Shown here: in pieces, positions 33,991 through 42,715 of the stretch
How the letters are laid out: each line of letters opens with the position of its first letter
How positions within the stretch are numbered: position 1 is the stretch's first letter
Source: an uncultured Bacteroidales bacterium
GTDB lineage: Bacteria > Bacteroidota > Bacteroidia > Bacteroidales > F082
Direction of reading: 5' to 3'
Length of the DNA stretch: 64,000 nt
Assembly: GCA_937896895.1 (NCBI GenBank)
Contig: CALBNV010000078.1
Span: 13,972-77,971, forward strand
Position numbers and translations under genes: made by a program
Notes under the pieces: generated by a model
Seen by the model: the letters and a program-made list of their open reading frames with translations, nothing else
What the model was told of the DNA's origin: nothing
Databases searched by the model: none

Positions 33991-35637
33991 ATGAAGAGAA
34001 TTTTATCGTTAATTGCTTTTCTGACAATGCTTTGCGGAGCATACGCACAGGTCGCACCGAGCCGTTACTGGGTGCAGTTCACCGACAAAAACAACTCGCC
34101 TTATTCAATTGACAGGCCGGAAGAGTTTCTTAGTCAGCGTTCTATCGACCGCCGCGTGAAATACGGCATAGAGATTGACGAGTTGGACATCCCTGTGAAT
34201 CAGTGCTATATCAACGCTGTGGCTGAATGCGGGGCCGAAATCCTTAATCCTTCCAAGTGGCTTAATGGTGTGACAATCAGGACTTTTGATGAGTCAGTTC
34301 TCGATGATATAAATGCGTTGGAATTTGTTTCAGAAGTCCGTGCATGCGTCGATGAACCTGTAAAAAAGGAAATCAAGGACAAGTTTTATTTCGAAAATAT
34401 ACGTTATGAGATTGAGGGTAGAAATATCTGTGATAATTATTATGGCTATGCCTATCCGCAGATAAATCAGTTGAACGGCATCGCAGTACATCAGGCTGGT
34501 TACACTGGTGAAGGCGTTTTGATTGGGATTTGTGACGGAGGGTTCGCTGGTGCCGACAACATTGATCTCTTTGCGGCGGCCCGCAACGAAGGCCGGTTGC
34601 TCGGGACGCGCGATTTCGTCCACGGTGGCATCAATGTCTTCAACGAAAGCGCTCATGGCACCGCCGTATGGGGGCTTATCGGTGGCAAGATAGAAAACAC
34701 ATACGTCGGGACAGCCCCTGATGCCATGTTTTTCCTTTGCAGGACGGAAGATGTCGGATCGGAGAATGTCATAGAAGAATACAATTGGGTGTCGGGCGTC
34801 GAGCTTCTCGACAGCATCGGCGCCGACATCATGAACTCGTCACTCGGCTATATCACTTTCGATGACCCTCTGATGAATCATACCTACGACCAGATGGATG
34901 GCAAGACATGCGTCGCCACGATAGGTGCCGAGATAGCCTGTTCACGCGGCATTATGGTGGTCAACTCCGCCGGCAACGAAGGCTCGGTGGGTAACGAATG
35001 GCGCTGGATGGGTGTGCCGGCTGACGGCGAGAACGTGTTCACGGTAGGCGCAGTCAATGTCAACGGGGTGCGCGCGGAGTTCAGTTCGATAGGACCAACA
35101 AGCGACAACAGGATAAAGCCTGACGTGATGGCTCACGGACAGGATGTGTATGTCACTGGCAGCATGAACGACTGGTTCAGCCCAGGCAGCGGCACGTCGT
35201 TTTCATCGCCAGTCACTTGCGGAATGACGGCATGTCTCATGCAGGCGATGCCACAGAAAACACCAGCCGAAGTCAGAGACTGCATCAGAAGAGCAGGCAA
35301 CAGGTCGGACAATCCAGATAGCTTCTATGGCTATGGCATCCCCGATTACATGGAAGCGCTGAATTTCCTGTCGATTTCCGAGACAGAAAACACATCTGAT
35401 TTATGCATGAAAATCTATCCAAATCCATCAAATGGCGTTATTTTTGTTGATTTCGGCGTGGAAGGCGATAAAAACGTTCAGGTGTTCGATGTGTTAGGTA
35501 AAATGATTTATAATGTTGATATTCAAGATGATGACTCAAAGATTCAAGACTTTTTGACAAATTTGTCCTCAGGGGTGTATCTTGTGAAAATGACATCTGA
35601 ATCACAAAATGAGACGTTGAAAGTCGTTAAGAATTAA
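33991..35637 (+). CDS. Subtilisin-like S8 peptidase with T9SS sorting domain
   Basis: A 548-residue protein: signal peptide (KRILSLIAFLTMLCGAYAQ), a pro-region with FLSQRSIDRRVKYGIEIDELDIPV, and an S8 domain. The catalytic triad is visible: Asp182 in GICDGGF, His222 in ESAHGTAVWG and Ser403 in GSGTSFSSPV; the oxyanion Asn is in VNSAGNEGS. The C-terminal sorting domain has MKIYPNPSNGVIFVDF and ends GVYLVKMTSESQNETLKVVKN. It is probably secreted by the type IX system as a protease for nutrition or surface processing. Confidence 0.93.
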   Translation: MKRILSLIAFLTMLCGAYAQVAPSRYWVQFTDKNNSPYSIDRPEEFLSQRSIDRRVKYGIEIDELDIPVNQCYINAVAECGAEILNPSKWLNGVTIRTFDESVLDDINALEFVSEVRACVDEPVKKEIKDKFYFENIRYEIEGRNICDNYYGYAYPQINQLNGIAVHQAGYTGEGVLIGICDGGFAGADNIDLFAAARNEGRLLGTRDFVHGGINVFNESAHGTAVWGLIGGKIENTYVGTAPDAMFFLCRTEDVGSENVIEEYNWVSGVELLDSIGADIMNSSLGYITFDDPLMNHTYDQMDGKTCVATIGAEIACSRGIMVVNSAGNEGSVGNEWRWMGVPADGENVFTVGAVNVNGVRAEFSSIGPTSDNRIKPDVMAHGQDVYVTGSMNDWFSPGSGTSFSSPVTCGMTACLMQAMPQKTPAEVRDCIRRAGNRSDNPDSFYGYGIPDYMEALNFLSISETENTSDLCMKIYPNPSNGVIFVDFGVEGDKNVQVFDVLGKMIYNVDIQDDDSKIQDFLTNLSSGVYLVKMTSESQNETLKVVKN

Positions 35638-35687
35638 ATAGTTGCAGAATATTTAAAATTTTTTTGAAAAAAATCGTTGCGAAAGTG

Positions 35688-35718
35688 TTGCACGTATTGA
35701 AAAAATATGTATTTTTGC
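35688..35718 (+). promoter_or_regulatory. Promoter of the tRNA-Leu pair
   Basis: TTG at 35688-35690 and TATTTTTG at 35711-35718, 20 bases apart, a consensus Bacteroidota promoter about 65 bases before the first tRNA. Confidence 0.65.
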
Positions 35719-35784
35719 GGCGTCTTTTGAGAGGGAGTTAAATGCTAAAGGTTCTTTGAGAAACTCCTGATCGGAGATGGCGAA

Positions 35785-35871
35785 GCCCAGGTGGTGAAAT
35801 TGGTAGACACGCTACTTTGAGGGGGTAGTGACGAATGCGTCATGCAAGTTCGACTCTTGTCCTGGGCACCA
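35785..35871 (+). tRNA. tRNA-Leu (GAG)
   Basis: The acceptor stem GCCCAGG pairs with CCTGGGC. The D-loop has GTGAAATTGGTAGAC, the anticodon arm CTACT/GGTAG encloses TTGAGGG with anticodon GAG, a long variable arm (GACGAATGCGTC) marks a class II tRNA, and the T-arm has GTTCGACTC. CCA is encoded at the 3' end. Confidence 0.93.
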
Positions 35872-35897
35872 ACGGAATCCAAGAAATTCCACCCAAA

Positions 35898-35981
35898 GCC
35901 CATGTGGTGAAATTGGTAAACACGCTACATTCAGGGTGTAGTGAGCGGACGCTCTTGGAAGTTCGAGTCTTCTCATGGGCA
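35898..35981 (+). tRNA. tRNA-Leu (CAG)
   Basis: The acceptor stem GCCCATG pairs with CATGGGC. The anticodon arm CTACA/TGTAG encloses TTCAGGG, anticodon CAG, followed by the long variable arm GAGCGGACGCTC and T-loop GTTCGAGTC. No CCA is encoded after the discriminator A. It lies 26 bases after the first tRNA-Leu and shares its promoter. Confidence 0.92.
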
Positions 35982-36074
35982 CAGAAACAGAATCGGCAAA
36001 TGCCGATTTTTTTTTGTACATACATTGATTTTAAAGTCTATGAAATTTGTTGATGATAAAAAACAAAAAAAGAC

Positions 36075-36105
36075 TTGCGTTGCTTAAAAATGTTATTTAT
36101 CTTTG
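36075..36105 (+). promoter_or_regulatory. Promoter at the start of the polysaccharide locus
   Basis: TTG at 36075-36077 and TATCTTTG at 36098-36105, 20 bases apart, about 100 bases before the WlbA-like gene. Confidence 0.6.
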
Positions 36106-36209
36106 CGAAATTTTTCTTATGTAGGAAAAATGAATTTGATACGATAGAATCAAGATATTCAGAGATTTATGAAGGTTGCGTTAATAGAAATATAATAGAA
36201 AAATAGACA

Positions 36210-37190
36210 ATGGCAAATTTCGCTTTAATAGGTGTTGCAGGATATATCGCACCACGTCATTTGAAAGCAATAGCTGACACGGGCAACAAGCTTGTGGCCG
36301 CATACGACAGGTTCGACAGCGTCGGACGTCTCGACAGTTTCTTCCCCGATTGCTCGTTCTTTACGGAACAGGAGCAGTTCGACAGATTCTGCAGCAAGGT
36401 TAAGGGCACTGACGAAAACATCGACTGGCTGTCGGTCTGTACTCCTAACTACACACACGACGCGTTCATCCGCTACGGCCTTCGTATCGGTGCCAACGTC
36501 ATCTGCGAGAAACCTGTGGTGCTAAACCCGTGGAATATAGATGCGTTGATGAAAGTGGAGGAGGAGACAGGCATGAAAGCCTATAACATATTGCAGCTCA
36601 GACTTCATGACAGCATCGTGGCCCTGAAAAAGAAAGTGGAGGAAGGCCCGAAAGACAAGATTTACAACATTGATTTGACATATATCACATCGCGTGGCAA
36701 ATGGTATTATTCGTCATGGAAAGGCGACAACCACAAGAGCGGCGGCGTCGCCACGAATATCGGAGTGCATTTCTACGACATGCTACAGTGGATTTTCGGT
36801 CCGGTGCAGGAGAACATAGTTCACGTGATGAGCTTCGACCGTGTGGCGGGCTATCTCGGACTGAAGAACGCCAGGGTGCGTTATTTCTTGAGTATCAATG
36901 CCGAATGCCTTCCGCCAAATGCGGTTCAGGGTGAAAAGAAAACGTACCGCACGCTGAATATCGACGGCGATGAGTTCGAGTTCAGCGAGGGGTTCACCGA
37001 ACTTCACACAAAGAGTTATCAGAACATCTTGGCTGGCAATGGATTCAGAATCTCGGAGGCACGGAACTGCATCCAGATTGTACACGACATACGTAATTCA
37101 AAGCCAATCGGTCTTGTCGGTGACTATCATCCGCTTGCGAAGATGCCATTGGCGAAGCATCCGTTCGGGTGGGAAGATGTAATGTATTGA
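36210..37190 (+). CDS. WlbA/WbpB-like sugar-nucleotide dehydrogenase (Gfo/Idh/MocA)
   Basis: A 326-residue NAD-dependent oxidoreductase. The Rossmann start is FALIGVAGYIAPRHLKAI, with the signature VICEKPVVLNP near residue 95 and the C-terminal domain NHKSGGVATNIGVHFYDMLQWIFG, where the GG..... IGVH-x-x-D stretch is shared with WlbA/WbpB. Those enzymes oxidise C3 of UDP-N-acetylglucosaminuronic acid in the route to diacetamido uronic acids of O-antigens. The partner aminotransferase and acetyltransferase are not in the window. It opens the surface polysaccharide locus. Confidence 0.82.
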   Translation: MANFALIGVAGYIAPRHLKAIADTGNKLVAAYDRFDSVGRLDSFFPDCSFFTEQEQFDRFCSKVKGTDENIDWLSVCTPNYTHDAFIRYGLRIGANVICEKPVVLNPWNIDALMKVEEETGMKAYNILQLRLHDSIVALKKKVEEGPKDKIYNIDLTYITSRGKWYYSSWKGDNHKSGGVATNIGVHFYDMLQWIFGPVQENIVHVMSFDRVAGYLGLKNARVRYFLSINAECLPPNAVQGEKKTYRTLNIDGDEFEFSEGFTELHTKSYQNILAGNGFRISEARNCIQIVHDIRNSKPIGLVGDYHPLAKMPLAKHPFGWEDVMY

Positions 37191-37217
37191 GTATTTGAGG
37201 ATTTAAAGGCATCGGAA

Positions 37218-38351
37218 TTGATAGAAGAGAATAAGATACCGGTTTTTAACAACGTCCGCGAAGGTGACATTGTCAGGTGGTGCAAGAGACACCAGAAAGG
37301 TATCTCCAACGATGTCGCGTTCGACATATCATCTCTGAAAGACGAAGAGCTTGAAAAGGTTTTCAGGGTTCTGTTTAAGCCTATAACGGATGAAAATGTT
37401 GCGTGGTTGAGAAGATATTCGGCCGACAGCTTCAATGTGCCCGACGGTACGGCTCATGTCGTTCTTGCCGAATGGCTTCTTAACAACCAGCGTTATCTTA
37501 ACAGATATTTGATTTCTGTAAATCAAAAGCTTGAGACCGGTGGTTATCTGATTGCCTCATTCGAGACGGCGAAAAAACGCCACGACAAATATTACAAGGC
37601 GGGGCATCCGAGGTGGTTTGCGAGACTGCTGTACGGATTCGATTTCTTCTGGCATCGCATGTGCCCTAAGATGAAGCTGACCAAGAAGTTCTATTTCTGT
37701 GTCACCGGAAAAGTCAGACGTGCATTACCGCGTGTAGAGGTGCTTGGCAGACTGTATTATTGCGGCTTCGAGTTATATAGGGAGCTGTATGTCGGCGAAC
37801 ATTATTTCATCATCGCAAAAAAAGTTAAGGAACCGAGCACGGATGAACATCCGTCGTACAGCCCTCTGATCAAACTGAAGAGAGTGGGCAAGGACGGTAA
37901 GATAATAAACGTATATAAGTGCCGCTCGATGTACGCCTATTCAGAGTATCTTCAGAAAGAGATGTTCGACTCAAACAATCTCGACAAGGGAGGCAAGATA
38001 CACGATGACTTCCGCATCACCGAGTGGGGACGCATCATGCGGAAGTACTGGATTGATGAGTGGCCGATGTTTATCAATGTGTTGAAGGGAGAAATGACAA
38101 TAATCGGCGTGAGGCCGTTGAGCCAGCATTATTTCAGTCTGTATTCGCCTGAACTTCAGCAGCTCAGGACGAAATTCAAGCCCGGAATGCTGCCTCCGTT
38201 CTATGCTGACAATCCGGAAACGCTTGAGGAAATCCAGGAAAGTGAGATGCGTTACCTGAAAGCGTATGAGAAACACAAGCTGCGCACAAAGTGGGTGTAT
38301 TTCTGGAAAATCATGAAGAATATCTTGATTAAACACAAACGTTCCAACTGA
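37218..38351 (+). CDS. Bacterial sugar transferase (undecaprenyl-phosphate phosphotransferase type)
   Basis: A 377-residue protein. The C-terminal PF02397-type domain (about 215-377) shows LKRVGKDGKIINVYKCRSMYAYSE, FRITEWGRIMRKYWIDEWPMFINVLKGEMTIIGVRPL and KPGMLPPFY. Such enzymes move a sugar phosphate from a nucleotide sugar to undecaprenyl phosphate, starting repeat-unit synthesis. The multi-pass membrane part of WcaJ/WbaP proteins is missing; instead there is a soluble-looking 200-residue N-terminus. The start appears to be TTG at 37218, since no ATG occurs in frame before residue 140. It lies 28 bases after the WlbA-like gene in the same frame. Confidence 0.82.
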   Translation: MIEENKIPVFNNVREGDIVRWCKRHQKGISNDVAFDISSLKDEELEKVFRVLFKPITDENVAWLRRYSADSFNVPDGTAHVVLAEWLLNNQRYLNRYLISVNQKLETGGYLIASFETAKKRHDKYYKAGHPRWFARLLYGFDFFWHRMCPKMKLTKKFYFCVTGKVRRALPRVEVLGRLYYCGFELYRELYVGEHYFIIAKKVKEPSTDEHPSYSPLIKLKRVGKDGKIINVYKCRSMYAYSEYLQKEMFDSNNLDKGGKIHDDFRITEWGRIMRKYWIDEWPMFINVLKGEMTIIGVRPLSQHYFSLYSPELQQLRTKFKPGMLPPFYADNPETLEEIQESEMRYLKAYEKHKLRTKWVYFWKIMKNILIKHKRSN

Positions 38352-38629
38352 TTTTATCTTAAGATTGACGCTGTTTTGGATGTTGAAATAAGGTTGATAA
38401 TTTTATTAAAAATGTCAATGCTGTGTGTCAATCAATGAAAAACAAATGTTATATTTGCACTTTTGGGAATTTAGACGCATGAAAGAAACTGTCAATGCGG
38501 AAAAACTTGACGGTATCTTTGTAACGTCTTGATTTTTATCTGATTATTGGAATGCCTATTGGGTCAGATGTGACTCAAGGGGCGAAGCTATGCAAAGACA
38601 TCAGTGTGTTTTTTTGAGTAATTTCACGC
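38352..38629. other. Intergenic region before the first permease gene
   Basis: Holds two possible -7 boxes, TATATTTG at 38450-38457 and TATCTTTG at 38514-38521, but neither has a TTG at the usual distance. The region may carry a separate promoter for the export genes. No gene or RNA was recognised. Confidence 0.35.
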
Positions 38630-39478
38630 ATGAGAGAAGATAATTGGGATGTAGTGATTAAGCCGAAGGACCGCATGTTGGCCATCGACTTCAAGGAGAT
38701 GTGGCGCTACCGCGACCTCTTCACGCTTTTTGTCAGGAGGGATATATCGACCGCATATAAGCAGACAGTGCTCGGACCGCTCTGGTGGATCATCAACCCG
38801 GTGCTGTCGATGGTCGTCATGGTGGTGGTTTTCGGAGGCATAGTCGGCATTCCGACGGATGGTGTGCCGGCGACAATGTTCTACCTGCTCGGCCCGGCGG
38901 TGTGGGGGTATTTCTCAAGTTGTCTGACAGCTACTTCCAACTCATTCGTAACCAATTCAAACATCTTCGGGAAGGTCTATTTCCCGAGGATGATAATGCC
39001 GTTTGTGGCGGTAACGACAAATTTGGTCTCGTTTGGGGTGCAGATGCTGATCTTCGCCGGATTCTACACATACTATGTGGCAACAGGCGTGTCGATAGCA
39101 CCCAATCTTGTCGGGCTTCTTTTCCCGTTCCTCGTTGTGATGCTCGCACTCACGGCGGCTGGCTTCGGCATGGTGGTGTCTTCGATGACGACAAAATACA
39201 GGGATTTGCAGTTGGTGTTCACATATTTTGTGAATCTGTGGATGTATGTCACGCCGGTGATATATCCTTTGAGCATGGTGACGAACCCGAAGCTTCACAC
39301 TCTGATGTCGTTGAACCCGGTGACGCCGATACTCGAAGCCGTGAAATACGGCCTGATGGGAGTCGGCGACTTCAGCTGGCTGTGGCTCGGTTATAGTTTT
39401 GTGTTTATGGTGGTTCTGTTGGCATTCGGCATCATTGTCTTCAACAGGACACAGAAATCGTTTATGGATACGGTTTGA
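38630..39478 (+). CDS. Polysaccharide ABC exporter permease (Wzm-like), first copy
   Basis: A 282-residue ABC-2 type membrane protein. A short cytosolic start (LAIDFKEMWRYRDLFTLFVRRDI) precedes about six transmembrane helices, and YKQTVLGPLWWIINPVLS, GKVYFPRMIMPF and MTTKYRDLQLVF are hallmark segments of Wzm/KpsM-type permeases. With a Wzt ATPase it flips complete lipid-linked polysaccharide across the inner membrane. A close paralogue follows at 39959, separated by a four-helix-bundle gene and A/C-rich repeats. The Wzt-like partner is at 47420. Confidence 0.9.
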   Translation: MREDNWDVVIKPKDRMLAIDFKEMWRYRDLFTLFVRRDISTAYKQTVLGPLWWIINPVLSMVVMVVVFGGIVGIPTDGVPATMFYLLGPAVWGYFSSCLTATSNSFVTNSNIFGKVYFPRMIMPFVAVTTNLVSFGVQMLIFAGFYTYYVATGVSIAPNLVGLLFPFLVVMLALTAAGFGMVVSSMTTKYRDLQLVFTYFVNLWMYVTPVIYPLSMVTNPKLHTLMSLNPVTPILEAVKYGLMGVGDFSWLWLGYSFVFMVVLLAFGIIVFNRTQKSFMDTV

Positions 39479-39554
39479 CCAAAACCAAAACTAAAACCAA
39501 AACTAAAACCAAAACCCAAACCCAAATCGAAACTAAAACTAAAAGCAAAATTAT
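39479..39554. repeat. A/C-rich simple repeat (AAAACC/AAAACT units)
   Basis: From just after the first permease stop, about twelve AAACC/AAAACT-like units in a row. A G/T-rich counterpart occurs after the next gene (39911-39958), so the four-helix-bundle gene lies between inverted simple repeats. Confidence 0.8.
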
Positions 39555-39908
39555 ATGAGGAACTTTAAGAATTATAAGGTGTGGAGGGATGCTGTTGATT
39601 TTTCCACAAAAATTTATCAGGTGACTGATAAAATGCCTTGGTTTGAGAAAAAAGGACTGTGTGATCAGTTGCAGAGGGCATCAGTGTCAATTAGCTCTAA
39701 TATAGCTGAAGGCTGTGCGAGACATTCTGACTCTGATTTTTCACATTTTTTAGATATAGCACTTGGATCTGCTAATGAAGTTGAAACTCAATTGATTATA
39801 TCGAAAAATGTTGGTTATATAGAAGAAAAAATATTTTGTGAATTAATTGGTGGTGTCCGAGATATTCAAAAACAAATATCCGGACTGATAAAGATAATCC
39901 GAAAGTAA
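39555..39908 (+). CDS. Four-helix-bundle protein (S23 / 23S rRNA intervening-sequence family)
   Basis: 117 residues with the family pattern: FKNYKVWRDAVDFSTKIYQVT, LCDQLQRASVSISSNIAEGCAR and FLDIALGSANEVETQLIISKNVGY. Members form pentameric four-helix bundles and were first found in intervening sequences of 23S rRNA genes; their function is unknown, and some behave as accessory parts of reverse-transcriptase systems. Here it stands alone between two permease genes, flanked by inverted A/C and G/T simple repeats, which looks like an insertion. Confidence 0.88.
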   Translation: MRNFKNYKVWRDAVDFSTKIYQVTDKMPWFEKKGLCDQLQRASVSISSNIAEGCARHSDSDFSHFLDIALGSANEVETQLIISKNVGYIEEKIFCELIGGVRDIQKQISGLIKIIRK

Positions 39909-39910
39909 TC

Positions 39911-39958
39911 AAACCACTCTTAATGGTTTTGGTTATGGTTAAGGTTTTTGGTTTGATT
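39911..39958. repeat. G/T-rich simple repeat, inverted partner of 39479-39554
   Basis: Units such as GGTTTTGGTTATGG and GGTTTTTGGTTT run up to the start codon of the second permease. They are the reverse complement of the A/C units on the other side of the four-helix-bundle gene. Confidence 0.65.
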
Positions 39959-40801
39959 ATGGAGAATTTCACGACAGAGATAAAACCCAAGGACAAGCTG
40001 TTCAACCTTGATTTGAAGGAGGTCTGGGCGAAGAAGTATCTGCTTTGGCTGTTCATCAAGCGTGACATCCTCGTGCAGTTCAAGCAGACGATCTTCGGTT
40101 TGGGGTGGTATTTCATCTCGCCATTGATTTCCACTGGCATTTACATCATCATATTCAGCCGCGTGGCGGGCATCCCGACCGATGGCATCCCGCAGCCGTT
40201 GTTCTATCTTTCCGGTGTGTGTCTGTGGAACTATTTCTCGCAGTGCCTGACCAAGATTTCCGAGACTTTTTCCTCGAATGCCGACCTTTTCGGAAAGGTG
40301 TATTTTCCGAGGCTGATAATACCGATTTCGCAGGTGGTGTCGCATCTTTTCAGGTTCTCGATCCAGATGGCATTGTTTGTGGTAGTTTATGTTGTCTATG
40401 CGATTCTCGGCACGCATGTAAGTCCGAACTGGTACCTGTTGCTGTTCCCTGTTTTGGTGTTCATGCTTGGGTTCACGGCGATGGGTTTAGGGTTGATAAT
40501 CACATCGATGACGACGAAATACCGCGACCTGAAGAATTTCTTCGGAGTGTTTGTCTCATTGTGGATGTATGCCACGCCGGTTGTGTATCCAATGAGTGTA
40601 ATAAAGAACGAGACGTTGGCAAACATCATGAGGCTCAATCCGTTGACATCCATCACAGAGGCGTTCAAGTACGGTGCCATGGGCGCCGGCGAGTTCAGCT
40701 GGGGCTGGCTCGCCTACAGTTTCGGCATCATGGTTGCGTTGCTGCTGATTGGCATGCTGATGTTCAACAGGAGGCAGAAGGTGTTTATTGACACTATATG
40801 A
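39959..40801 (+). CDS. Polysaccharide ABC exporter permease (Wzm-like), second copy
   Basis: About 280 residues from the ATG at 39959; the longer open frame from 39923 lies inside the G/T repeat. It is a paralogue of the 38630 gene: FNLDLKEVWAKKYLLWLFIKRDI, FKQTIFGLGWYFISPLIS, GIPTDGIPQPLFYLSGV, GKVYFPRLIIP, MTTKYRDLKNFF and a common NRRQKVFIDTI/NRTQKSFMDTV ending. The pair may form a heterodimeric channel or serve two glycans. It is followed by a 485-base gap rather than by its ATPase. Confidence 0.9.
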   Translation: MENFTTEIKPKDKLFNLDLKEVWAKKYLLWLFIKRDILVQFKQTIFGLGWYFISPLISTGIYIIIFSRVAGIPTDGIPQPLFYLSGVCLWNYFSQCLTKISETFSSNADLFGKVYFPRLIIPISQVVSHLFRFSIQMALFVVVYVVYAILGTHVSPNWYLLLFPVLVFMLGFTAMGLGLIITSMTTKYRDLKNFFGVFVSLWMYATPVVYPMSVIKNETLANIMRLNPLTSITEAFKYGAMGAGEFSWGWLAYSFGIMVALLLIGMLMFNRRQKVFIDTI

Positions 40802-41286
40802 TATGGAAAAGATAACATTATGCAAGTAAAACATAATGTTTGTTAAGCATAATAAGAAGTTTATAAAGACTCTCTCATACTTCATCGGAGACCCGTTTTC
40901 CAGGCGTTTTTTGTTGGAATGAGAAATGCGTTCCTGATGAAAAGAAACAGATTAAATGTGGGATATTGTTTTTTGCACAACGCAAACAAAGGTTTGATTC
41001 TTCGCATTGGTCCAGACAAAGGTGGGAGATTTTGAGTAGTAACAAACCTAAATATAAAACAACCGTGCATCGCCTAAGTGCAACTCCGCTGTAACTTAAA
41101 TTTTGGTATATTTTTCAAAGGTGATGATAGAGAGTGTCGAGAGACCCTTGGCCGACCCTCGACCAAAAAAAGATAGTTAAAACACAGAGAAAGAACAGAT
41201 GAAACAATAACCTCACGCGCTAAAATGTATATAACTAATATATATTAACAATCTGTAACCGTTCACAAAATTGGATAATAGACAAA
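40802..41286. other. Long intergenic region with hairpins and a possible gene remnant
   Basis: Contains ACATTATG/CATAATGT (40815-40839), a possible terminator, and a short frame starting MFVKHNKKFIKTLSYFIGDP that stops after 28 codons and may be the start of a lost gene. GTCGAG/CTCGAC at about 41136-41163 encloses a GC-rich loop followed by an A-run. It marks a drop to AT-rich sequence, consistent with the edge of inserted DNA. Confidence 0.35.
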
Positions 41287-41901
41287 ATGTTTAAATTTAG
41301 AAAAATCAAAAGATGGTATAAGGAGTGGTATTTTAAAAGGTATGGTATAGATAAAAAAGATTACGCCAAAATTTCATCTTTTGGACTGCCCATACTGGAT
41401 ATAAAAGGACACCTTCAAATTGACACTAGAATTCATCTGACAAATACATTATCAGAATCAACGTTAGGTGTAAATAGACCATGTAAATTTCTCATTTACG
41501 AAAACGCATATCTTCATTTTAAAGGATATTGTGGAATGAGTAATACCGTAATCATTGCAGCAAAAGGTATTACAATTGGAGAACGGGTAATTATAGGTGC
41601 AGGCTGCACAATTATGGATACAGACTGCCATTCCTTGGAGCCTACGGAATGGATGACAGAGGAAGATGAGTTACATGCGCAAAAAAAAGAGATTGTAATT
41701 GGAGACAATGTATTTCTTGGAACACAATGTATAATATTAAAGGGCGTCCATATAGGTGACAATTCTATAATTGCGGCAGGTTCTGTAGTTTCTAGAGATG
41801 TTCCTGCAAATCAAATATGGGGAGGTAATCCCGCAATGTATCTTAAGGAAAATAGTTTCAATTCTTCACATGAAAATTTCCATAATAATACCCACCTTTA
41901 A
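41287..41901 (+). CDS. Left-handed beta-helix acyltransferase (hexapeptide repeat)
   Basis: 204 residues with hexapeptide repeats from about residue 85 (NTVIIAAKGITIGERVIIGAGCTI, then IVIGDNVFLGTQCIILKGVHIGDNSIIAAGSVVSRDVPANQI) and the closing WGGNPAMYL. WcaF/maltose-acetyltransferase relatives O-acetylate sugars in the cytoplasm; the catalytic His is likely the one in DTDCHSL. It begins the AT-rich part of the polysaccharide locus and overlaps the next gene by 32 bases. Confidence 0.87.
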   Translation: MFKFRKIKRWYKEWYFKRYGIDKKDYAKISSFGLPILDIKGHLQIDTRIHLTNTLSESTLGVNRPCKFLIYENAYLHFKGYCGMSNTVIIAAKGITIGERVIIGAGCTIMDTDCHSLEPTEWMTEEDELHAQKKEIVIGDNVFLGTQCIILKGVHIGDNSIIAAGSVVSRDVPANQIWGGNPAMYLKENSFNSSHENFHNNTHL

Positions 41902-42658
41902 TAGCTCAAAGATTGTTCATCGTGCGCTTGAAAGTATAGTATTCCAAACATATCAAAATTGGGAAGTGCTTCTTATGGATGGGGCATCCACAGATGATAC
42001 AGTGCGTGTTGCAGAGTCTTTTGCCGACTCTCGTATTCTTATCTATTCAGAGCCAGACGAAGGAATTTACGACGTCATGAATAAAGGTATTGACAGAGCA
42101 ACTGGCGATTGGCTTTACTTTTTAGGTAGTGATGACTGTTTGTACAATGAGCATTCGTTGGAACTAATAGCCCAAGAGTTAGATGATAAATACGATGTTG
42201 TATATGGTGATGTTAATTCGGAATTGCCAATAACACATAAGGGCGAGTGGAAATTAGAGACTCTTCTGGCTAATAGATGTCATCAGTGTATCTTCTATCG
42301 CCGCTCTTTCTTTGGTGATTCGCTTCGCTATAATCTGCGGTATCGTTTTTTAGCTGATTATGACATAAATCTTCGTTGGTTTTTAGGGAAGACTTATAAT
42401 TCAAAATATGTTCCGATTACTATTGCGTATTATGGTATGAATGGTGTTAGTGCCAATCCTGAAAACACAAAGAATGATTTGTTATGGCAAGATATTGGTT
42501 TAAATTTGCTCCGCTATGGATGGAGAACATTACCACCTATATACAAGAAACGTGCTGCGAGGCTTTGGGCAGATCATACCAAAAGTATTTTCCAATATGT
42601 GATAGCAAAAATGATTTGGAGTTATTATTTTGTTATTTCAAAAATTGTAAAAGAGTAG
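41870..42658 (+). CDS. Glycosyltransferase family 2
   Basis: About 262 residues from the ATG at 41870 (KISIIIPTFNSS is the usual GT2 start); the longer frame from 41798 is inside the previous gene. GT-A motifs: LLMDGASTDDT near residue 35 and GSDDCLYN near 85, the metal-binding acidic pair. EPDEGIYDVMNKGIDRATGDW is typical of the WcaA/RfbF-like group. The sugar and acceptor cannot be predicted. Confidence 0.87.
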   Translation: MKISIIIPTFNSSKIVHRALESIVFQTYQNWEVLLMDGASTDDTVRVAESFADSRILIYSEPDEGIYDVMNKGIDRATGDWLYFLGSDDCLYNEHSLELIAQELDDKYDVVYGDVNSELPITHKGEWKLETLLANRCHQCIFYRRSFFGDSLRYNLRYRFLADYDINLRWFLGKTYNSKYVPITIAYYGMNGVSANPENTKNDLLWQDIGLNLLRYGWRTLPPIYKKRAARLWADHTKSIFQYVIAKMIWSYYFVISKIVKE

Positions 42659-42715
42659 ACATTTTAGTTGTCCTTTGTTTACTATCCAAGATATACAACG
42701 TTAGCGTATTAGAAT

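Noticed and set aside
35812..36053. Several short frames on both strands near 35.8-36.05 kb
   Set aside because: They are readings of the two tRNA-Leu genes and their flanks.
36001..36209. A small RNA gene after the tRNA pair
   Set aside because: Only a T-run terminator-like stretch and the promoter of the next gene are visible.
40882..41070. 62-residue minus-strand frame
   Set aside because: No family resemblance or promoter; it lies in a gap with remnants and hairpins.
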